Below, in pieces: positions 1-5,723 of a stretch of DNA of 5,723 bases (position 1 is the first letter of the stretch; every line of letters starts with the position of its first letter). The position numbers were made by a program, and so were the translations under genes. The DNA is from Gammaproteobacteria bacterium (GTDB lineage: Bacteria > Pseudomonadota > Gammaproteobacteria > GCA-001735895). Below the pieces are notes generated by a model that saw only the letters and a list, made by a program, of their open reading frames with translations, ran no database searches and was not told the origin of the DNA. Location: assembly GCA_027293245.1 (NCBI GenBank), contig JAPUFZ010000184.1, positions 1 to 5,723 on the forward strand, written 5' to 3'.

Positions 1-34
1 AAATCTTAGCTTCATTGCGATCGAAAATCGATAA
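1..34 (+). CDS. prpC: 2-methylcitrate synthase, last codons only (probable prpC 3' end)
   Basis: Only ten codons and a TAA stop (32-34) are visible, read in the frame beginning at base 2. They encode NLSFIAIENR. This resembles the end of PrpC proteins as I remember them; the E. coli protein ends in a stretch like FVALDKR. The position also fits, because prpC lies directly upstream of prpD in the classic prpBCDE operon. PrpC condenses propionyl-CoA with oxaloacetate to 2-methylcitrate, the substrate of the next gene product. The stop is 24 bases before prpD. A rival reading exists: the frame from base 3 is open until a TAA at 57-59 that overlaps the prpD ATG, which would give a coupled but unrecognised tail. 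I prefer PrpC because of the residue similarity, but ten residues are thin evidence. Confidence 0.5.
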   Translation, partial: NLSFIAIENR

Positions 35-45
35 CCCAACTGACC

Positions 46-50
46 AGGAA
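46..50 (+). promoter_or_regulatory. Shine-Dalgarno site of prpD
   Basis: AGGAA lies 8 bases before the ATG at 59, which is near-ideal spacing. It supports this start for prpD. It sits in the short gap after the probable prpC stop, as expected for a gene inside an operon. Confidence 0.75.
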
Positions 51-58
51 ATCATTTA

Positions 59-1513
59 ATGAGCAAAGCAGCCGTATTGGACGCCAGCCGTCCGCAATTC
101 GATCAGGTTATTCAGGACATAGTCGACTATGTGATCGACTATGATGTCACCCAATCGAGTCTTGCCATGGAGACCGCTCGCTACGACTGGATGGACAGCA
201 TGGGTTGTGCATTACTGGCCCTGAGCTACCCCGCCTGCACCAAGCTACTGGGCCCGGTGGTACCGGGTGCCGATATGCCAGGCACCGGCGCCCGCGTACC
301 CGGTACTTCTTATGAACTCGACCCGGTACGCGCAGCGTGGAATATTGGCGCGATGGTGCGCTGGCTAGACTACAACGATACCTGGCTCGCAGCCGAATGG
401 GGGCATCCGTCGGACAATCTTGGCGCCATCATGGCACTCGCGGATTACCTGTCACGCCAGCGTAAAAGCGAGGGTCAGACTCCGCTGGCGATGCGCGATG
501 TTTTGATCGCGATGATAAAAGCACATGAGATCCAGGGTATTCTGGCACTCGAAAATTCGTTCAACCGGGTTGGCCTGTGCCATGTCATGCTGGTTCGTAT
601 CGCCTCTACTGCGGTTGCGGCAAAAATGCTCGGCTGTGACCGGGACGAATGCCTGAACGCAGTTTCGCATGCCTGGATCGACGGCTCATCGCTACGCACC
701 TATCGGCACGCACCGAACACCGGTTCAAGAAAATCCTGGGCCGCAGGCGATGCCTCGTCTCGCGGACTGTTCCTGGCTTTTACCGCGCTGCGTGGAGAGA
801 TGGGTTATCCCTCAGCGATTACCGCTCCAACCTGGGGATTCCAGGACGTCGCCTTTGGCAAAAAACCGCTCGAATTTACCCAGGGCTATGCTACCTATAC
901 GATGGAAAATATTCTCTTCAAGATATCCTTTCCGGCCGAATTTCATGCCCAGACTGCAGTCGAGGCGGCAGTCACCCTGCACCCGGAGGTTATCGATCGA
1001 CTCGACCAAATCGATCGCATTGTGATCAAGACCCAGGAGTCTGGTGACCGCATCATCAACAAGACCGGCCCACTCGATAATCCAGCCGACCGGGACCATT
1101 GCCTGCAGTACATGGTTGCGATTGGATTGCTGATGGGGGATTTACAGGCCGAGCACTATGAAGATAACGTCGCGGCCGATCCCCGCGTCGATGCCCTGCG
1201 CGAAAAAATGGAAGTATCCGAAGAAGCCCGCTTCACCCGCGAATACCTGGAAGCCGACAAACGCGCAATCGGTAATTCACTACAGATATTCTTTAACGAC
1301 GGCAGTTCCAGCGATGAAGTGGTTGTCGACTACCCAATAGGCCACAGACGGCGGCGCGACGAAGGCATACCCTTATTGAAGGTAAAATTTGAACGCTATT
1401 TACGCGCCAAATTAAGCAGCAAGAAATCGGATGCAATTCTGACCCTGTGCGCAGATCAACAATCGTTTGAAAACACCGCAGTCACGCATATGATGGAATT
1501 GCTTCAGCAATAA
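59..1513 (+). CDS. prpD: 2-methylcitrate dehydratase PrpD
   Basis: PrpD belongs to the MmgE/PrpD family of iron-sulfur-independent dehydratases. It converts 2-methylcitrate to 2-methyl-cis-aconitate in the cytoplasmic methylcitrate cycle, which turns propionyl-CoA into pyruvate and succinate. At 484 residues it nearly equals E. coli PrpD (about 483), so it appears complete. Visible family landmarks are RWLDYNDTWL at residues 101-110 followed by HPSDN at 116-120, SWAAGDASSRG at 226-236, FPAEFHAQTAVEAA at 291-304, PADRDHCLQYM at 342-352 and a basic GHRRRRDEGIP at 429-439. The RWLDYND and HPSDN region carries residues the family places in its active site. The ATG has a good ribosome site and overlaps the stop of another frame (TAATG). 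It looks like the last gene of its operon, because the next gene converges on it 70 bases later. I saw no hairpin with a T-run after the stop. Similarity at the PrpD rather than generic MmgE level makes the assignment strong. Confidence 0.95.
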   Translation: MSKAAVLDASRPQFDQVIQDIVDYVIDYDVTQSSLAMETARYDWMDSMGCALLALSYPACTKLLGPVVPGADMPGTGARVPGTSYELDPVRAAWNIGAMVRWLDYNDTWLAAEWGHPSDNLGAIMALADYLSRQRKSEGQTPLAMRDVLIAMIKAHEIQGILALENSFNRVGLCHVMLVRIASTAVAAKMLGCDRDECLNAVSHAWIDGSSLRTYRHAPNTGSRKSWAAGDASSRGLFLAFTALRGEMGYPSAITAPTWGFQDVAFGKKPLEFTQGYATYTMENILFKISFPAEFHAQTAVEAAVTLHPEVIDRLDQIDRIVIKTQESGDRIINKTGPLDNPADRDHCLQYMVAIGLLMGDLQAEHYEDNVAADPRVDALREKMEVSEEARFTREYLEADKRAIGNSLQIFFNDGSSSDEVVVDYPIGHRRRRDEGIPLLKVKFERYLRAKLSSKKSDAILTLCADQQSFENTAVTHMMELLQQ

Positions 1514-1583
1514 ATCACCAAGGGCTACTTCTCAGCACGTTCGATCAGGCTCGATTGACTACTGGCAAAGAACTCGTAAACCA

Positions 1584-2153
1584 CTACTTGAATAAATCCA
1601 GAATGTTCTCCAGATCACTCTTTCCGGCAGTTATTTCGGCTGCCTGTAAACCTTCGAGTTCATGTGGAAACACCAGCCACTCGGTACTTTCATGTAGATA
1701 ATAATCAGGTTCGAAACCAACTAAATTTTTACTCGGTTTATACCAGGGACAGGCAACGCGAATATCGGCGGGCGTGTTAAGCCGGGATTGAGTTCGAATG
1801 GCCTTGATCAGTGCCTCGACGCTACGGCCCGAATCGAAGACATCGTCGACGATGAGTAAATTATCGTCAGCGTTAGCGTTTTCGATCAGATAATGCAGGC
1901 CATGAACGCGAATTTTCTTGGCTTGCTTGTTGATTCCATAATACGACGAGGTACGTACCGATATGTGATCGGTCTGGATTCCCTTATAAACAAAATACTC
2001 CTGTACCGCGATACCCACCGGTGCACCCCCGCGCCAGATACCGATAATAAACTGGGGTCGAAAGTTATCCTGATAAATTTGATGTGCCAGACGGAAAGAG
2101 TCTTCCAGCAGTTGCTGGGCCGAGATATATGTCTTATCCACTGCGAAGGCCAC
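1584..2153 (-). CDS. Purine phosphoribosyltransferase (COG2236 / Hpt-like)
   Basis: This cytoplasmic type I phosphoribosyltransferase joins a base to PRPP with release of pyrophosphate. The signature PRPP loop is VDDVFDSGRS at residues 102-111, where two acidic residues are followed by the D-S-G phosphate loop. The pyrophosphate-side segment is GIWRGGAPVG at 38-47, and RTSSYYG at 67-73 is typical of the branch annotated as hypoxanthine or xanthine phosphoribosyltransferase. The length of 189 residues is usual for that branch. Substrate choice (hypoxanthine, xanthine or guanine) cannot be read from the sequence; the purine-breakdown genes next door favour a purine base. The start is uncertain. 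GTG at 2151-2153 abuts a G-rich stretch with no proper spacing, whereas GTG at 2139-2141 (residue 5) lies 8 bases after GGTGG and would give MDKTYISAQQ, close to relatives I recall. It converges on prpD and is separated from allA by a 266-base gap, so it may have its own promoter. Confidence 0.85.
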   Translation of the reverse strand: MAFAVDKTYISAQQLLEDSFRLAHQIYQDNFRPQFIIGIWRGGAPVGIAVQEYFVYKGIQTDHISVRTSSYYGINKQAKKIRVHGLHYLIENANADDNLLIVDDVFDSGRSVEALIKAIRTQSRLNTPADIRVACPWYKPSKNLVGFEPDYYLHESTEWLVFPHELEGLQAAEITAGKSDLENILDLFK

Positions 2154-2233
2154 CCCTGAACAAATCGAAGCGGGCTATTTTTGCATAATCATTCGAGTTC
2201 GTATAGGCATCTGTCATGTCTGTTGGTTTATGT

Positions 2234-2408
2234 TCTCGCAAAGGCGCGACGCGCAAGGATGTGCTAGTGCCGTGGGGGCATGGATGCCCAGGAACGGCCA
2301 GAGCACGCAAAGGAAAAACAGGATAGTGGTTGATAACAAAGTTAGAAAAGATCTATCTAATTGACTAAACCCCAAAAACTCCTTTGCGTCCTTGGCGGCT
2401 TTGCGAGA
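2234..2408. repeat. Intergenic nested inverted-repeat element
   Basis: The outer arms are TCTCGCAAAG at 2234-2243 and its exact reverse complement CTTTGCGAGA at 2399-2408. A second exact pair lies inside: ACGCAAAGG at 2305-2313 against CCTTTGCGT at 2381-2389. A tight GGGCAT/ATGCCC palindrome with a 2-base centre sits at 2276-2289. The left arm continues into a GC-rich GCGCGACGCGCAAGG, and the right arm, read on the minus strand, into GCCGCCAAGGACGCAAAGG, so the two ends are degenerate copies of one CGCAAAGG-rich unit. Such CGCAAAG-type units recur between genes in many environmental bacterial genomes, as far as I recall; that point is from memory. A T-run follows the right arm on the plus strand (2410-2418), but no plus-strand gene would use it. 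The element fills most of the gap between allA and the phosphoribosyltransferase gene. I see no ORF and no clear target-site duplication. Its boundaries are approximate. Confidence 0.55.
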
Positions 2409-2419
2409 GTTATTTTTTA

Positions 2420-2926
2420 CTAAGGGAGTTCTAAAAACCGCTGCTGGTCCTCGTCAAAAAAATGATCGATGCAATTGTTACCCGGACCTGCGCGATCGAT
2501 GCATAAGAATGTCATCGCTGAGTAGGGTGTCAGCAGCACATGGTGCCAGGTGCCGGGGTGATAATTGATGCCCTGTCGCCCATTGGTGACGAAGGCCTGA
2601 AAGTCCCCGGCTTGCGGCGATTCACCGGCCTTGCCGACAACGACGATGAAGGCCGTCTCGTCGAGGGGAACAAAAGCCTGGCTGCCAAGCGGGTGATGCT
2701 CAACATGATCGAGCTTACGCGGCATGTCGTATTGCTTAGATTTGACCAGGCTTATTATTGCTCCCGCGCCCTTGCCCGCAGCCTCGATCCGGGCGAGTGC
2801 ATGAAATCGCTCTGCCATACCATTGTTGATGAAAAAGGAATCGCGTTGTTCGGTTTCGATTACCTCACCATAAGGCGAAAAGGCGGCCCGGGTTAAGGGT
2901 TGAATGTTTAATGGTTCGATACTCAT
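2420..2926 (-). CDS. allA: Ureidoglycolate lyase AllA
   Basis: AllA cleaves ureidoglycolate to glyoxylate and urea, the last carbon-releasing step of allantoin breakdown. It is a small cytoplasmic cupin-fold enzyme of about 160-170 residues; this one has 168. Landmarks in order are FSPYGEVIE at 16-24, VEHHPLGSQAFVPL at 75-88, GINYHPGTWHHVLL at 119-132 and DRAGPGNNCIDHFF at 144-157. The H-H-P plus QAFVPL segment and the YHPGTWHH segment are the family's hallmarks and line the active site. The ATG has an AGAGGT ribosome site 8 bases upstream. The gene follows alc by 20 bases on the same strand, so the two are very likely cotranscribed and act in sequence: Alc makes ureidoglycolate and AllA consumes it. 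The stop lies 11 bases from the inverted-repeat element, so the allA message would run into it. The identification is secure. Confidence 0.95.
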   Translation of the reverse strand: MSIEPLNIQPLTRAAFSPYGEVIETEQRDSFFINNGMAERFHALARIEAAGKGAGAIISLVKSKQYDMPRKLDHVEHHPLGSQAFVPLDETAFIVVVGKAGESPQAGDFQAFVTNGRQGINYHPGTWHHVLLTPYSAMTFLCIDRAGPGNNCIDHFFDEDQQRFLELP

Positions 2927-2934
2927 GGTGAGAT

Positions 2935-2940
2935 ACCTCT
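2935..2940 (-). promoter_or_regulatory. Shine-Dalgarno site of allA
   Basis: Read on the minus strand this is AGAGGT, 8 bases before the allA ATG (2924-2926). It lies inside the 20-base alc-allA gap and fixes the allA start. Confidence 0.75.
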
Positions 2941-2946
2941 ATATTC

Positions 2947-3939
2947 TCAGGCTATTTTGCCCATTAACCGCAACCGACTGACACCACCGTCAGGAAATAA
3001 ATTTAACCGGACGTGGCTGACCGGGCCGATCGCACTGATGGTCTCGGCAAACTCATGTATTTTATCCATTTCAAGCTTGCTCGGCGGCAAAAGCTCCGGC
3101 CAGAAAATACTTTGCGTTATAATTGAGTCAGTGGTTCCAGCCTCGACCAGGGCAGCCTGCAATGAGCAGCGATGCGGGTAATTTCCCTTGAAGTGGGCGG
3201 TATCGACTATCACCTGCTCGATGATACCGGCATGCCCCAATTCGATGATGCACCAGTCGTTTCCCGGCTCGCGCCGCCGCCGCGTCTCCCAGCCGTCACC
3301 CATATTTTCACCCCGGCCTGGCGCGAGCAGGTTCGCGGCCGAACCAAAATGGGCATCGTTCCAGGCAATCGCCTGGCCGCCGTGTTCGACGGCAGCCAGG
3401 TCATAAACTGCTTTCGCATCTTTCGCTTCCCAGTCACACTGAACCTGGCCATAAATCCGCAGGCGCGCGACACCACCATCGGGATATATATTAAGCCGCA
3501 CATGGGTAAAACTCTGGTCTTCATCGATTTCAAAATAGTGATGACTGTCGCCATTCAGACCAACCGACGGAATCAGGGTTACCCAGCTTGTCTTATCATC
3601 TGGATCGCCTGAACTATGGCAGCCATCGAGTGAGGCCGCCGGCGGATAATTCCCGGTAAAGTGGGTGGTGTCAATATCAACCCCCTTGATTATCCCGGCC
3701 AGACCCAGTTGTACGATGGCAAAATCGTAGCCGCCGTTTCGGCGCCGGCGCGTCTCCCAGCCATCCATCCACTTGCCATTGTCATCAAACTTGCCATCGA
3801 TAAATACCGGTGCCTGCGGCTCGAGCATGCGGCTGCACACGGCGAAAAAGTCATCGGTGCAATACACAGGTTTTGCCCCCAGACGCGCTTGCGCGAGGTT
3901 AATCCAGTCACTAACAAAATCGGGAATATTGTCGCTCAT
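2947..3939 (-). CDS. alc: Allantoicase (allantoate amidinohydrolase)
   Basis: Allantoicase hydrolyses allantoate to ureidoglycolate and urea in the cytoplasm. The protein has 330 residues, the usual family length, and shows the family's two-fold internal repeat of jelly-roll-like domains. The first half has DGWETRRRR at 59-67, THFTGNYP at 92-99 and HVRLNIYPDGGVARLR at 146-161. The second half repeats these as DGWETRRRR at 215-223, AHFKGNYP at 248-255 and HVRLNLFPDGGVSRLR at 309-324. The halves remain similar enough that the DNA also looks repeated around 3265-3295 and 3735-3765. The gene precedes allA by 20 bases, matching the order of the two reactions. The ATG at 3937-3939 has only a distant TGAGG, 13 bases upstream, so initiation may be weaker than for allA. 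A 156-base gap separates it from guaD, leaving room for its own promoter. Both urea-releasing steps follow this allantoicase route rather than the allantoate amidohydrolase (AllC) route that yields ammonia. Confidence 0.96.
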   Translation of the reverse strand: MSDNIPDFVSDWINLAQARLGAKPVYCTDDFFAVCSRMLEPQAPVFIDGKFDDNGKWMDGWETRRRRNGGYDFAIVQLGLAGIIKGVDIDTTHFTGNYPPAASLDGCHSSGDPDDKTSWVTLIPSVGLNGDSHHYFEIDEDQSFTHVRLNIYPDGGVARLRIYGQVQCDWEAKDAKAVYDLAAVEHGGQAIAWNDAHFGSAANLLAPGRGENMGDGWETRRRREPGNDWCIIELGHAGIIEQVIVDTAHFKGNYPHRCSLQAALVEAGTTDSIITQSIFWPELLPPSKLEMDKIHEFAETISAIGPVSHVRLNLFPDGGVSRLRLMGKIA

Positions 3940-4095
3940 ATTATTTCTACTGCCTCAGATCGTATTTTAATTGGCTGTACGTCAGCCCGCATATTACTCT
4001 AAGCGGTACGGGCTTTCTCCAGCAGCGCTACCGATACTCCGGGTCAGGGTTTGATACAGGTTTCGCGTGTTGAATTAGAACCGACATGGGGAGTC
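3940..4095 (-). other. guaD-alc intergenic region with overlapping hairpins
   Basis: This 156-base gap is the leader of alc and the trailer of guaD. GGCTG/CAGCC can form a 5-bp stem with a 5-base loop at 3973-3987. An alternative 6-bp stem pairs AGCCCG at 3984-3989 with CGGGCT at 4009-4014 across a 19-base loop. They share bases 3984-3987 and cannot both form. Neither is followed on the minus strand by a T-run, so a standard terminator for guaD is not apparent. A poor promoter match for alc (CTGACG, 15 bases, TACGAT on the minus strand) ends near 3960, but it is too weak to call. No ORF is apparent here. Confidence 0.3.
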
Positions 4096-5424
4096 TCAGC
4101 TCCTGCTGTACTGGCATTGACCCATGATATGAGTCGCCACCACGCAACGGTCATCACCCAGCATCATTAATGCAAACAACTGGTCCTCTATCGATTCAGC
4201 CTGCGCCATACGCCGTTTCATAATTGGCGTTGCCTGCAGGTCGAGCACGACAAAATCGGCCTCTTTGCCGACCTCAAAGTTTCCCAGCTGCGCATCAAGA
4301 TACATTGAGCGCGCACCACCCAGAGTAGCGAGGTAAAACGCCTTCGTTGGCGACAGGCTCTGCCCTGCCAACTGGCACACCTTGTAAGCCTCATTCAGTG
4401 TTTGCAAAATACTGAAACTGGTGCCGCCGCCAACATCGGTAGCAATGCCCAGCCTGATATCGTGGCGCCGGGTTTCATCTATACTGAATAGCCCGCTGCC
4501 CAGAAACAGATTCGAGGTCGGGCAAAAAGCGATTGCTGCACCACTCTCCGACATGCGTCTGCGATCGGTTTCGTCGAGATGTATGCAGTGTGCGTAAATC
4601 GAGCGCTCGCCGAGTAAACCGTAGTGATCGTAAACGTCGAGATAACTGCGTCGCTGTGGAAACAATTTTGCCACCCAGGCAACCTCGTCCTGGTTTTCGG
4701 CGACATGCGATTGCAGGTAGAGCTCCGGGAACTCCCGCAGCAGCTGGCCCGCCACTTCGAGCTGTTGCTCGCTCGAAGTCGGTGCGAATCTGGGCGTCAC
4801 GGCATACCTGGCACGACCCTTCTGGTGCCAGCGCTGTATCAATGCCACGCTATCCTGGTAACTCGACTCGGCACTGTCACGGATAAATGCGGGCGCATTT
4901 CGGTCCATCATCACCTTTCCAGATACCAGGCACATGTCGCGCTTCTGCGCTGCGCCGAATATTGCATCGACCGACTGCGGGTGTATGGTTGCAAAAACAC
5001 CGGCCGTGGTAGTACCGTTTCGCAGTAGTTCCTGACAAAAAAATTCGGCGCTATTATCAGCAAGTTCACGGTCAGAAAACTTACTCTCGGTGGGAAAGGT
5101 ATACTTTTCCAGCCAATCAAGTAGTTGCGTACCATAACTGGCGATCATACCGGTTTGCGGGTAATGGGTATGGGTATCAAAAAATCCAGGCATGATTAAC
5201 CTGCCCGAATAATCGAAATACTCTACACCATCGGGTAACTGGTCTAACCAGTCGCGTGATTTTCCGAGTGCGGTAATTCGGCCCTGTTTCAATATCAACA
5301 GGCCATCTTCTATAGTTTCCAGGGCCTGCTGCGATGTATCGGGGTCGGCTACGAAATGCAAAAAATCGGCGCGAATGGCCTTGTCGCACAGGTCATTGTC
5401 TAACGCTAGCGGCGCATTGTTCAT
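4096..5424 (-). CDS. guaD: Guanine deaminase
   Basis: Guanine deaminase is a zinc-dependent amidohydrolase that converts guanine to xanthine and ammonia, feeding guanine into the xanthine-urate route. The protein has 442 residues, close to E. coli GuaD (439). Near the N-terminus AIRADFLHFVADP (16-28) matches the opening typical of GuaD. The metal site begins with PGFFDTHTHYPQ at 79-90 (H85, H87). PRFAPTSS at 211-218 is the guanine-pocket segment of the family. The other metal and catalytic residues are in LQSHVAEN (H240, E243), YAHCIHLDE (H279) and GIATDVGGG (D330). CPTSNLFLGSG at 301-311 is also typical. The ATG lies 2 bases after the puuD stop and has no good ribosome site of its own, which suggests translational coupling to puuD. 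All expected metal ligands are present, so the enzyme should be active. It is followed by a 156-base gap before alc. Confidence 0.95.
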   Translation of the reverse strand: MNNAPLALDNDLCDKAIRADFLHFVADPDTSQQALETIEDGLLILKQGRITALGKSRDWLDQLPDGVEYFDYSGRLIMPGFFDTHTHYPQTGMIASYGTQLLDWLEKYTFPTESKFSDRELADNSAEFFCQELLRNGTTTAGVFATIHPQSVDAIFGAAQKRDMCLVSGKVMMDRNAPAFIRDSAESSYQDSVALIQRWHQKGRARYAVTPRFAPTSSEQQLEVAGQLLREFPELYLQSHVAENQDEVAWVAKLFPQRRSYLDVYDHYGLLGERSIYAHCIHLDETDRRRMSESGAAIAFCPTSNLFLGSGLFSIDETRRHDIRLGIATDVGGGTSFSILQTLNEAYKVCQLAGQSLSPTKAFYLATLGGARSMYLDAQLGNFEVGKEADFVVLDLQATPIMKRRMAQAESIEDQLFALMMLGDDRCVVATHIMGQCQYSRS

Positions 5425-5426
5425 AC

Positions 5427-5723
5427 TTACTGTGCGGGTGATTGCAACGCATACCAGGTGGCGACCAGTTCTCGCTCGGCATCTGTCATCCGGGTCAGGT
5501 TACCAATCGGCATGTAACGCGTCGCCACAACACGGGCGATATTCGCGGCGTTAATTCGGGTTTGATCTTCAGTCTCGAGTGACAATCCAAGTGGCGCCTC
5601 GGCAAATCCAGCCTGGGTTGGTTTACTCGCATGACAGGACGTACAACGAGCATTGATTACCTCCTGGATTTGCGAGTCGCTGATAGAAATTGACGCATCC
5701 ACCTCGATAACCGGCGGCATCAG
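5427..5723 (-). CDS. puuD: Urate oxidase PuuD, C-terminal cytochrome c domain (partial)
   Basis: Only the C-terminal 98 residues are inside the window; the frame stays open to the right edge (the edge codon is CTG). They form a small cytochrome c domain: CTSCH for covalent heme at 5631-5645 and the likely axial methionine in RYMPIGN at 5499-5519, followed by TRMTDAERELVATWY. This arrangement, MP-x-GN followed by MT-x-x-ER, is typical of the C-terminus of PuuD, an integral-membrane urate oxidase whose N-terminal membrane domain converts urate to 5-hydroxyisourate while the fused cytochrome passes electrons to the respiratory chain. The internal ATG near 5718-5720 is not a credible start: a protein beginning there would lack the signal or membrane segment needed to reach the periplasm for heme attachment. 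Placement 2 bases before guaD, with alc and allA downstream, supports PuuD over an unrelated cytochrome. The membrane part cannot be seen, so a different cytochrome fusion remains possible. Confidence 0.83.
   Translation of the reverse strand: MMPPVIEVDASISISDSQIQEVINARCTSCHASKPTQAGFAEAPLGLSLETEDQTRINAANIARVVATRYMPIGNLTRMTDAERELVATWYALQSPAQ

Noticed and set aside
649..1047. 132-codon open frame within prpD in another frame
   Set aside because: It is fully contained in prpD on the same strand, with arginine- and cysteine-rich shadow composition and no ribosome site.
2234..2408. CRISPR array
   Set aside because: The repeats are inverted and nested, not regularly spaced direct repeats, and there are no spacer-sized intervals.
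2381..2418. Intrinsic terminator (stem followed by T-run at 2410-2418)
   Set aside because: The T-run lies on the plus strand, where no gene is transcribed towards it. For allA, on the minus strand, the A/T order is the wrong way round.
2540..2896. 118-codon open frame on the plus strand opposite allA
   Set aside because: It lies wholly inside the confidently identified allA on the other strand, shows no recognisable motif, and is explained by base bias of the antisense frame.
3172..3612. 146-codon open frame on the plus strand opposite alc
   Set aside because: It is antisense to alc, has no domain signature, and its arginine- and proline-rich composition is that of a shadow of the DGWETRRRR repeat region.
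3255..3770. Repeated DNA near 3265-3295 and 3735-3765 as a mobile or tandem repeat
   Set aside because: It simply encodes the paired DGWETRRRR segments of the two allantoicase domains, a known feature of the family.
5427..5720. A complete standalone 97-residue cytochrome c starting at the ATG near 5720
   Set aside because: It has a CxxCH heme site but no signal peptide or membrane anchor, and the frame remains open to the window edge, so it is better read as the end of a larger protein (PuuD).

Overview
The window suggests a gammaproteobacterium, probably an uncultured or environmental aerobe that respires organic nitrogen and carbon. The grounds are a PrpC-PrpD type methylcitrate pathway, a COG2236-type purine phosphoribosyltransferase, and a purine-breakdown cluster built on a cytochrome-linked urate oxidase (PuuD). 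Base composition looks balanced (GC near 50%) with no obvious compositional break. The genus cannot be named from the sequence.

Layout. The left end (about 1-1513, plus strand) is the end of a propionate/2-methylcitrate operon: the last few codons of a probable prpC, then a complete prpD with a strong Shine-Dalgarno site. Everything from 1584 to the right edge is on the minus strand, so the two blocks meet tail to tail across 70 bases (1514-1583) that hold no convincing terminator. Read in their own direction, the minus-strand genes are puuD (only its C-terminal cytochrome c part, cut by the window edge), guaD (2 bases after puuD), a 156-base gap, alc, allA (20 bases after alc), a 266-base gap with an inverted-repeat element, and a purine phosphoribosyltransferase gene. 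No gene-free stretch exceeds 300 bases.

How the genes work together. GuaD deaminates guanine to xanthine. Xanthine oxidation to urate needs a xanthine dehydrogenase, which is not in the window. PuuD oxidises urate and passes electrons to a c-type heme. The steps from 5-hydroxyisourate through allantoin to allantoate are also outside the window, probably beyond the right edge upstream of puuD. Alc then splits allantoate to ureidoglycolate and urea, and AllA splits ureidoglycolate to glyoxylate and urea. The phosphoribosyltransferase would draw free purine bases the other way, into nucleotides. Both breakdown blocks, methylcitrate and purine, deliver small C2-C4 acids (pyruvate and succinate, glyoxylate) to central metabolism.

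The protein-coding content is well-known enzymology and I see no undescribed multi-gene system. The least explained sequence is the nested inverted-repeat element at about 2234-2408, followed by the hairpin-rich leader of alc at 3940-4095.
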